Assembly: GCA_002483365.1 (NCBI GenBank)
Contig: DLHT01000013.1
Coordinates: 1 to 64,000 of the forward strand
DNA length: 64,000 nucleotides
From: Cellvibrio sp. UBA7661
Lineage (GTDB): Bacteria > Pseudomonadota > Gammaproteobacteria > Pseudomonadales > Cellvibrionaceae
Reading direction: 5' to 3'
A program made the position numbers and the translations under genes. Every line of letters begins with the position of its first letter. Positions within the stretch are counted from its first letter, which is position 1. Positions 27,179 through 34,200 of the stretch are shown in pieces. The notes under the pieces are model-generated. The model saw only the letters and a list, made by a program, of their open reading frames with translations, was not told the DNA's origin and made no database searches.

Positions 27179-28336
27179 ATGTACTACCTGCAATTTTTAT
27201 TGAGCAATTTGGGTCGTAAAAAAGTGCGCACCATTTTGACCTTGCTCTCCATCATGATTGCGTTTTTATTATTTGGTTTGCTGCGCAGTTTAGCCGCAGC
27301 CTTTGATCAGGGCGCAGAAATTGCCGGTGAAGATCGGCTGGTGAGTATTAATAAAGTCAGTTTGATCCAGCCTGTTCCAGAATCCTATCTTGCCAAAATA
27401 CAGTCGTTGGAAGGCGTTGATCGCGCAACCTCGGCGAATTGGTTTGGTGGTTATTATCAAGACCCTAAAAATCAATTCCCCCAATTCCCGATTGTCGCGG
27501 AAGATTATTTTGAAATTTATAACGAAATGATTTCACTCCCTGAGGAGCAAATGCAGGCGTGGAAGAAAAATCGTATCGGGGTGGTGATCGGTAAAGCCTT
27601 GGTTGACCGGTTTAAATGGAAAATTGGCGATCGCATTCCGTTAAAAGGCATGTTCCCAAAAGAAGATGGCAGCACCACCTGGGAATTTGTGGTTGAAGGT
27701 ATTTACGAAGCAAAAAACAAAAGCGCCGATACCAGCGCAATGCTGATGCATTACGATTATTTTGATGAGGCGCGCCAGTATGGTAAAGGCACTTTGGGTT
27801 GGTTAATTATTCGTGTGAAAGATCCCAAACAATCTGCACAAGTTGCCGCCGCCATCGATGCTATGTTTGCCAATTCACCGGCCGAGACAAAAACCAGTAG
27901 CGAAAAAGAATTTGCCAAATCGTTTGCCAAACAATTTGGTGATATAGGGTTGATCACTACCTTAATTTTAGGTGCGGTGTTTTTTACCATGTTGTTAGTC
28001 GCTGGCAATACCATGGCGCAGTCATTCCGCGAGCGTATTCCAGAGTTAGCGATTTTAAAAACTCTGGGCTTTTCCGATGTGGCGGTCATGTTAATGGTAC
28101 TCGCTGAAGCAATTGTTATTTCACTGATTGGTGGTCTTGCCGGGCTATTGCTTGCGAAATTTTTTATCAGTGGTGCGGCGGAATCCATGGCAGCAACACT
28201 GCCGGGGTTAGGCTTGTCCAATAGCATGATGTTATTCGGTATTGCACTGATGTTTGCGTTTGGTTTACTCACCGGCATTATTCCTGCGCTGCAAGGTTTG
28301 CGGCTCAATATTGTTGCAGCATTGCGGAGGCGTTAA
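27179..28336 (+). CDS. FtsX/MacB-family ABC permease (first)
   Basis: A 385-residue permease with one N-terminal membrane helix, a periplasmic MacB-type core domain (about 45-250) and three C-terminal helices holding the FtsX domain (FRERIPELAILKTLGFSD). The four-helix topology is that of MacB, but here the permease is separate from the ATPase. It probably pairs with the next gene as a heterodimer. Cargo is unknown. Confidence 0.9.
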   Translation: MYYLQFLLSNLGRKKVRTILTLLSIMIAFLLFGLLRSLAAAFDQGAEIAGEDRLVSINKVSLIQPVPESYLAKIQSLEGVDRATSANWFGGYYQDPKNQFPQFPIVAEDYFEIYNEMISLPEEQMQAWKKNRIGVVIGKALVDRFKWKIGDRIPLKGMFPKEDGSTTWEFVVEGIYEAKNKSADTSAMLMHYDYFDEARQYGKGTLGWLIIRVKDPKQSAQVAAAIDAMFANSPAETKTSSEKEFAKSFAKQFGDIGLITTLILGAVFFTMLLVAGNTMAQSFRERIPELAILKTLGFSDVAVMLMVLAEAIVISLIGGLAGLLLAKFFISGAAESMAATLPGLGLSNSMMLFGIALMFAFGLLTGIIPALQGLRLNIVAALRRR

Positions 28337-28338
28337 TT

Positions 28339-29529
28339 ATGTTTAATGCAATTACCCAAATTTTTGTGATTACGTTTATGAACCTGCGCAATTTGCCGCA
28401 GCGTGTGGGTACATCGTCTGTCGCGGTGTTTGGTGTGGCCTGTGTGGTGGGTGTGTTTATCGGTGTGCTTTCCATGGCGAGCGGTTTTCAGCGCACCATG
28501 GTCAGTGCTGGAGCCGATGATGTATTGATTATGATGCGCGCCGGTGCGACATCCGAAATGAGCAGCGGTATGGGCTATGAACAAACACAGCAAATTGCCA
28601 ATTTGCCCGGCATTGCCAAGCTCGATGGCAAACCGGTCAGCTCACCGGAATTATTTGTGATTGTCGATATTCCCATGCGCAACAAAGATGCCAATGCCAA
28701 CGCCCCTTTGCGCGGTGTTGAAGCTATGGCGTTTGAGGTGCGTAAGTCGTTCAAAATCATTGAAGGCCGAAATTTTGAACCGGGTAAAAATGAATTGATT
28801 GTCGGGCGCGGTGCGCAAAAACAATTTGCGAATTTGAACGTGGGTTCGGTAGTGAAATTTGGCCAAACCGAATGGACAGTGGTGGGGGTGTTTGAGTCTG
28901 GCGGCGGATTGGCAGAATCGGAATTATGGTGCGATGCCAAAATTTTGCAAAATGCGTATCGCCGCGGTAATAGCTATCAAATCGTGCGCGTAAAGCTGGG
29001 TGATGAAAATAGTTTTGCCACGGTAAAAGAGGCTATCGCAGCTGATCCAAAATTTAATCTGGACGTAAAACGTGAATCAGCGTATCTCGCCGAACAATCT
29101 GAACCGCTGAGTAAATTTATTAAAATGGTCGGCTATCCGCTTGCGATTTTAATGGCGCTCGGCGCAATTTTTGGTGCGGTAAATACCATGTACACCTCGG
29201 TATCCAACCGCACCCGTGAAATTGCCACCTTGCGTGCGCTGGGCTTTAGTGCAACGCCCGTTGCTATCTCGACTTTGGTGGAATCGCTGGTGCTGGCGAT
29301 TATCGGTGGAATTATCGGGGCCGTAGTGATCTATGTGGTCTTTAACGGTTACACCGTATCCACCCTGAATTTCGCGAGCTTTAGCCAAGTGGTATTTGAT
29401 TTTGCGGTAACACCGGATTTGTTGGTACAGGGCGTTATATTTGCCTCCATTATTGGTTTTATCGGTGGCTTTTTTCCTGCAATCCGCGCGGCGCGTTTGC
29501 CAGTAGCAACGGCGTTACGCGAGGTATAA
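28339..29529 (+). CDS. FtsX/MacB-family ABC permease (second)
   Basis: A 396-residue relative of the preceding permease with the same topology: N-terminal helix, periplasmic core and C-terminal FtsX domain with NRTREIATLRALGFSA. It begins 2 nt after the first permease. The two proteins differ throughout, which fits a heterodimeric exporter with the adaptor at 25049. No outer-membrane channel gene is adjacent, so a TolC-like partner must be elsewhere. Confidence 0.9.
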   Translation: MFNAITQIFVITFMNLRNLPQRVGTSSVAVFGVACVVGVFIGVLSMASGFQRTMVSAGADDVLIMMRAGATSEMSSGMGYEQTQQIANLPGIAKLDGKPVSSPELFVIVDIPMRNKDANANAPLRGVEAMAFEVRKSFKIIEGRNFEPGKNELIVGRGAQKQFANLNVGSVVKFGQTEWTVVGVFESGGGLAESELWCDAKILQNAYRRGNSYQIVRVKLGDENSFATVKEAIAADPKFNLDVKRESAYLAEQSEPLSKFIKMVGYPLAILMALGAIFGAVNTMYTSVSNRTREIATLRALGFSATPVAISTLVESLVLAIIGGIIGAVVIYVVFNGYTVSTLNFASFSQVVFDFAVTPDLLVQGVIFASIIGFIGGFFPAIRAARLPVATALREV

Positions 29530-29569
29530 CCATTTGATATAACCGTTTTTGGGCTAGGCTGTACCTGAA

Positions 29570-30682
29570 ATGGGGGTTGATGTAGTATCGCCCCCATCAC
29601 AACAATTACAAAAAAATACAAGTACAGCGAGGGTAACTGAGTTGAAAGACGATAAACCCACATCCTTTGATATTGCCTACCGCGCAGGGGTGTCCCAATC
29701 TACTGTTTCAAGAGCGCTGCGCAATAGCCCATTGGTCAATGAAGAGACGCGCCTTAAAGTCCAACAAATTGCGCGCGAGCTCAATTACAAAGTAGACAAA
29801 AACGCGAGCAGTCTGCGCTCTCAACAAACTAAAACGATTGCCCTTTTATTGTGCGAAGACCAAGGCACCGGCAATTCATTAATCAATCCTTTTTTTCTTT
29901 CCATGCTCGGCAGCATCACCCGCGCAACGGCCAAACGCGGATTTGATTTATTGATTTCATTCCAGCAATTCAGCGAAGACTGGCATGCAGATTATGAAGA
30001 TGCCAACCGTGCCGATGGCATTATCTTTTTAGGTTATGGCGATTACGAAAGCTTCGTAAAAAAACTTACCTACCTCACAGAAGTCGGCGCGCATTTTATT
30101 ACCTGGGGGCCAGTGCTTGAAGGTCAGCCAGGCGTGTCTATCGGCTGCGATAATTTCAACAGCGCTTATCACGCCGCAAAACATTTGTTATCGCTCGGAC
30201 GAAAAAATATCGCTTTCCTTGGCGATGTTTCCGAGCACAGCCCCGAATTTGCCGACCGCTATCACGGCTTCTGCAAAGCGCTGCAAGAAGCGGGAATTGA
30301 AATTAATCCAAAGCTACAAGTTGCTGCTGAAACATCAGAAGAGGAAGGCTACAAAGCAACGCTCAGTTTGTTGCAGCGCCGCTTACCCTTTGATGCCATT
30401 TTTGGCGCGAGCGACTTAATTGCAATCGGTGCAATGAAAGCCTTGGAAGAAGCCGGTATGCATATTCCAAATGATGTCGCTGTGATGGGCTTCGATGATA
30501 TTCCCATGGCATCGTACACACATCCACCACTCTCTACAGTTCAACAAGACACATTGCTCGCCGGTGAATTATTAGTAGAGAATTTGCTAATGCTCGTCGA
30601 AGGCGAAAGACCCGAATCCATGTTACTTCCCGCAAAATTAATTGTGCGTGGGTCTTGTGGGGCTAAACCGGTTAAAAAATAA
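29570..30682 (+). CDS. LacI-family transcriptional regulator, candidate regulator of the alpha-glucan locus
   Basis: The N-terminal LacI helix-turn-helix reads TSFDIAYRAGVSQSTVSRAL, followed by the hinge YKVDKNASSLRSQQTKTI and a periplasmic-binding-type sensor domain (FGASDLIAIGAMKALEEAG, VAVMGFDDIPMASYTHPPL). As written it has 370 residues with an unusual 30-residue N-terminal lead. A TTG at 29642, with GAGGG upstream, would give a more typical start 8 residues before the helix-turn-helix. It is the only DNA-binding sugar regulator in the window, and the 14-bp central-CG palindromes of the downstream locus are of LacI type. No such palindrome precedes this gene, so it seems not to be autoregulated by that motif. 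Confidence 0.88.
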   Translation: MGVDVVSPPSQQLQKNTSTARVTELKDDKPTSFDIAYRAGVSQSTVSRALRNSPLVNEETRLKVQQIARELNYKVDKNASSLRSQQTKTIALLLCEDQGTGNSLINPFFLSMLGSITRATAKRGFDLLISFQQFSEDWHADYEDANRADGIIFLGYGDYESFVKKLTYLTEVGAHFITWGPVLEGQPGVSIGCDNFNSAYHAAKHLLSLGRKNIAFLGDVSEHSPEFADRYHGFCKALQEAGIEINPKLQVAAETSEEEGYKATLSLLQRRLPFDAIFGASDLIAIGAMKALEEAGMHIPNDVAVMGFDDIPMASYTHPPLSTVQQDTLLAGELLVENLLMLVEGERPESMLLPAKLIVRGSCGAKPVKK

Positions 30683-30703
30683 AGTGTTCAATTTTAGATA
30701 AAT

Positions 30704-30740
30704 AAAAAGCCTGCCACTGAAAAATTGGCGGGCTTTTTAT
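30704..30740 (+). terminator. Terminator after the LacI-family gene
   Basis: AAAAAGCCTGCCA (30704-30716) and TGGCGGGCTTTTT (30726-30738) form a 13-bp stem with one T-G wobble. The flanking A and T runs make it bidirectional. It closely resembles the terminator at 32464. Confidence 0.88.
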
Positions 30741-30947
30741 TTGCAAAAAATTGAGATGTGGATGCGATAGTTAATGTGAATTGTGTTCGAGCAATGCTTT
30801 GCATAAAAGATATATTCTATGCTCTGAGTTTGGATATTTCAGTTAAAAGAGTGTTAGTCGGTATTTGCAGTCTATTTGGGATGGCTGATTATATGACTAA
30901 AACTAATGGGATTCACTTTAACAAGGTAGTAAATAAAAGGAGAAGTA

Positions 30948-31829
30948 ATGAGCGCATTAAGGATTTCATATTCTGTTGGCGAGAATGGTAAAAATTATAG
31001 ATCAGATGTTTTTGTTATACAGAAAGCTTTAAATCTAGTCATAAAAAGTAACATGCTAGCACCTCTAATTCCTCTAAAAGAAGATGGTGTCGCCGGGCAA
31101 AAGACGAAAGCAGCCATCCGTCGGTTTCAGCAAGTTTTAGTACGCTTTCCCATTCCAGATGGTCGTATTGATCCCACAGGAAAAACGCTTGAAAAATTAA
31201 ATTCAACCATATTGACAGCAAAACAAGATGCTTCGATATCCAAAACAAGCAAAATCGAATCTATGCTGACGCCTAGTACATTGTTGGCAGGAACTTTTGG
31301 AAGTCAGAATAATACCAGTCAAAATTTTGATTTGTGCTTAAGTGGCGCTGTATCCGAGAGTGTTGATCTGAAATCGCTTACTAAAGAAGAGTTTGTTAGG
31401 CGAGTCTTTGAGGCTGCCAAGAAAGAGGAGTTGAGTTCTGGTGTTCCAGCCGCAGTCACCGCTGCTCAGGCCATTCTTGAGACAGGTTACGGTGGTGCTG
31501 TACCAACTGATATTAATACCAAAAAGTACAGTTACAATTTATTTGGTATTAAGGGGGTTGGCACTGCTGGGTCGGTAAATGTTTATACTCATGAAGTGAT
31601 CGATGGAAAAAGAATAAAAATTATCGATAAGTTTCAAGCCTATAATAGTTTTGCTGAATCTATTTCAGGTCGAACTACTTTCCTTAAGAGAAATATAAGA
31701 TACAAGTCTCTGTTTAATTCAAAAGACCCTAAGGTATGGGCGGAAGGGCTTCAAAAAGCAGGGTACGCAACTGACCCCAACTATGCCAAGACATTAATAT
31801 CAATCATGAATTCATGGAGGTTGATATGA
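30948..31829 (+). CDS. Peptidoglycan-binding and glucosaminidase (GH73) protein, candidate secreted effector
   Basis: A 293-residue protein with no signal peptide. The N-terminal part has a peptidoglycan-binding-like repeat (DGVAGQKTKAAIRRFQ, about 46-61). The C-terminal half (about 145-293) matches FlgJ/GH73 glucosaminidases: AAQAILETGYG with the likely catalytic Glu178, and YSYNLFGIKG. Such enzymes cleave the glycan backbone of peptidoglycan. Lack of an export signal plus overlap (ATGA) with a lipoprotein gene resembles type VI effector-immunity pairs; no secretion genes are in the window. AAGGAG precedes the ATG. Its base composition is more AT-rich than its neighbours. A phage-like or housekeeping lytic role is the alternative. 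Confidence 0.8.
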   Translation: MSALRISYSVGENGKNYRSDVFVIQKALNLVIKSNMLAPLIPLKEDGVAGQKTKAAIRRFQQVLVRFPIPDGRIDPTGKTLEKLNSTILTAKQDASISKTSKIESMLTPSTLLAGTFGSQNNTSQNFDLCLSGAVSESVDLKSLTKEEFVRRVFEAAKKEELSSGVPAAVTAAQAILETGYGGAVPTDINTKKYSYNLFGIKGVGTAGSVNVYTHEVIDGKRIKIIDKFQAYNSFAESISGRTTFLKRNIRYKSLFNSKDPKVWAEGLQKAGYATDPNYAKTLISIMNSWRLI

Positions 31830-32407
31830 AGTATCGTTTTTTTGCCGGAATTATTCTCTCAGTATTTCTTTTTTCATGTGACGCAGAAGTGGATAGTTCA
31901 TTTGAGGCATCAGCTCAGTTATTTTCTACTGCTGTGCCAAATGACGATGTATCTAAGTTTAAGTCGGCAGCAAACCCTTCTGGAATATACCTTGTTAGAA
32001 AATTTACATCGGGTAATCTTGGTGGCAGAGGAGAAGAGTTGAGTGCTAATTTCTCAGCTTCTTCTATAACAGAAGATATGGAGTTCTTGGTGAAAGACCA
32101 AACACCATTTAGTCTGAAACTAATATTTCCCAGTTTGCCAATTAAAGACGACAATAAATTGCCACACTATGGCATGTCTGAAAAAATTTGTAACTTGGCT
32201 TTTGATCAATGGGATTCCTCATTAAAAGATGTCATTGCGCCACTGTCGGAATCCATTAGTGGTGAGCCTATTGTTTTAACTGCGGCATCTGATTGTTGGG
32301 TTTATGCTGAAGCTCAGGTTATAGACAATATGTTGGTTGGAGGATTTGCCGTTTTTAAGAAAAGTGCGGAAAGTGTGAAATTAGTGTCGGTTATTAATTT
32401 GCTCTGA
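31826..32407 (+). CDS. Small lipoprotein, candidate immunity protein to the glucosaminidase
   Basis: I do not recognise the family. The product is 193 residues from the ATG at 31826 (MKYRFFAGIILSVFLFSC), preceded by GGAGG at 31816-31820; an ATG at 31814 would break the signal peptide. The lipobox LFSC puts the lipidated residue at Cys18. Asp at position +2 is the classical inner-membrane retention signal, so the protein should sit on the periplasmic face, where peptidoglycan hydrolases act. It overlaps the upstream gene by 4 nt. Immunity is inferred from arrangement and location only. Confidence 0.7.
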   Translation: MKYRFFAGIILSVFLFSCDAEVDSSFEASAQLFSTAVPNDDVSKFKSAANPSGIYLVRKFTSGNLGGRGEELSANFSASSITEDMEFLVKDQTPFSLKLIFPSLPIKDDNKLPHYGMSEKICNLAFDQWDSSLKDVIAPLSESISGEPIVLTAASDCWVYAEAQVIDNMLVGGFAVFKKSAESVKLVSVINLL

Positions 32408-32463
32408 TCTGTCTGATTTAGGTTGTTACAGAATTAATTTGCTAATTCTTTTAGATATCTTGA

Positions 32464-32502
32464 AAAAAGCCTGTCAATTAAAAGTTGACAGGCTTTTTAT
32501 TT
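32464..32502 (+). terminator. Bidirectional terminator between lipoprotein gene and MFS gene
   Basis: AAAAAGCCTGTCAA (32464-32477) and TTGACAGGCTTTTT (32485-32498) form a perfect 14-bp stem with A and T runs on both sides. It serves the lipoprotein gene (plus) and the convergent sugar permease gene (minus). Confidence 0.92.
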
Positions 32503-32518
32503 TTCGCATTCTTAAATA

Positions 32519-33982
32519 TCAATGCCCCTGTGGAGCCAACTCGATTTTTGTCTCAGCATCCTTCACGAAATACACTGAAAGAGCGCCTAAAATCATACAT
32601 GCGCCGGCGAGCACCAAAATATAAATGGCTTCGTTGTGGAAAACGTATTTCAAAATTTGCCCTGCAACCAAGCCAGAGACAATTTGCGGTGCGGCGATGG
32701 TGAAGTTGAAAATGCCCATGTAAACGCCGGTTTTATCTGCAGGTAATGAGCCTGCAAGAATCGCGTAAGGCATAGCGAGAATGGCAGCCCAGGCGATGCC
32801 GATGCCGATCATGGGGATTAATAATTCCAGCGCGCCCTTGGGCACATCTACTTGCGTCAGCCACAAATTCACATGCACCACTTCCGGGTTTTGAAACAGA
32901 ATAAAACTCATGTAACCCAAGCCACCCGCAAGTAGTGAGAGCGAGTAGGTGAGCTTGCGGCCAAAGCGATTGGCGATGCGTGTCAGTACAATCGAAAAGA
33001 GTGCAGCAAAGAGTGAATAGGCAGCGAAAATAATGCCCACCCAGTCGCCTGCTGCGCCTTTTGCGGCGGCAATTTCTGGCGGAATGGTATCGAGTGAATG
33101 TAAATAATCGGCATCAAACCATTTGGCTTCTATGCCCCAAATATGTTGGGTGATGGCTGGTGTGGTGTAAACCCACATAATGAACAGCGAGAACCAGGAG
33201 AAAAATTGCACCACGGCGAGTTGGCGCATGGTCTTGGGCATATTGATAAATAATTGCCAGAAATTTCCCAAGCGTTGCGCAATAGATTTTTTTTCTGCCG
33301 GTGCCGCAGCTGTTAACCCTTTGTAGCGATTGTAATCGGCGGGCGCATATTCTTTGGTGCGAATGACTGTCCAGAGCACGGTGAGGAATAATGCACTGGC
33401 ACCGATATAAAACGCCCAGGTGACCGTAGGAGCGACTTCACCTTTAGGGGCAGTATTTTCCAGCCCGATCAGATTGGTGAGCACAAACGGCAATATAGAG
33501 CCGATTACAGCGCCGATATTAATCAGCAGCGCCTGGATGGAGTAACCGAGTGTGCGTTGTTCATCGGGCACCATATCGGCAACCAGTGCGCGGAACGGCT
33601 GCATGGTCACATTAAATGCACCGTCCATTAACGCCAGCATCATTCCGCCAAATAACATAGGCGCCATAAATGCGACGAATAGCGATGCGTTGGGCATCAG
33701 CAGCATGCCGATAGCGGCGGCAATCGCACCGCCAAGGATGTAAGGGCGGCGGCGGCCGACGCGGTTCCAGGTGCGGTCAGATGCGGCACCGACAATTGGC
33801 TGCACTAACAAACCCATAATGGGTGCGGCGAGCCAGAAGAGTGAAAGTGAATGCAGGTCTGCGCCTAAATCCGACAGCACACGGCTGACGTTGGCATTTT
33901 GCAATGCGAATCCGAGTTGTACCCCTAAAAAACCAAAACTGACATTCCAGACTTGCCAGAAGGGGAGCGTGGGTTGTTTCAT
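32519..33982 (-). CDS. MFS sugar transporter, SLC45/GPH-like (probable maltose or maltodextrin permease)
   Basis: A 487-residue inner-membrane permease with twelve hydrophobic segments. The N-terminal region WQVWNVSFGFLGVQLGFALQ and the loop ASDRTWNRVGRRRPYILGG are typical of the sucrose/maltose MFS group related to SLC45. In alpha-glucan loci of Gammaproteobacteria and Caulobacter such permeases carry maltose or maltodextrins into the cytoplasm; the substrate here is inferred from context. It follows the glucoamylase gene on the same strand after a weak terminator. No copy of the 14-bp operator lies directly upstream. Confidence 0.85.
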   Translation of the reverse strand: MKQPTLPFWQVWNVSFGFLGVQLGFALQNANVSRVLSDLGADLHSLSLFWLAAPIMGLLVQPIVGAASDRTWNRVGRRRPYILGGAIAAAIGMLLMPNASLFVAFMAPMLFGGMMLALMDGAFNVTMQPFRALVADMVPDEQRTLGYSIQALLINIGAVIGSILPFVLTNLIGLENTAPKGEVAPTVTWAFYIGASALFLTVLWTVIRTKEYAPADYNRYKGLTAAAPAEKKSIAQRLGNFWQLFINMPKTMRQLAVVQFFSWFSLFIMWVYTTPAITQHIWGIEAKWFDADYLHSLDTIPPEIAAAKGAAGDWVGIIFAAYSLFAALFSIVLTRIANRFGRKLTYSLSLLAGGLGYMSFILFQNPEVVHVNLWLTQVDVPKGALELLIPMIGIGIAWAAILAMPYAILAGSLPADKTGVYMGIFNFTIAAPQIVSGLVAGQILKYVFHNEAIYILVLAGACMILGALSVYFVKDAETKIELAPQGH

Positions 33983-34131
33983 CGTGTAGCGCCTTTGTTA
34001 GCGTTGTTATCGGTAAGGTTTATTTTCTTATAGTGATTTTTTAGTTCATCATTTGGTTCAGTAAATCATTTTGTTTTATTGATCTTTTGGTGTTGCTGAT
34101 TGTGCGCGAAATACTCGCTGTGTTTAAACGC

Positions 34132-34162
34132 AAAACCCGTTTTCAAAATAATTGAAAACGGG
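34132..34162 (-). terminator. Weak terminator after the glucoamylase gene
   Basis: CCCGTTTTCA (34136-34145) pairs with TGAAAACGGG (34153-34162). On the minus strand the stem is followed by only four Ts, so partial read-through from the glucoamylase into the permease gene is likely. Confidence 0.65.
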
Positions 34163-34200
34163 ATGCTTGATGTATAGCGCTTGCCAAAGAGCGAGGCCGA

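Noticed and set aside
30758..30991. 77-codon reading frame upstream of the glucosaminidase gene
   Set aside because: It overlaps the well-supported start of the glucosaminidase, has no Shine-Dalgarno and shows no recognisable protein features; it is probably chance in AT-rich DNA.
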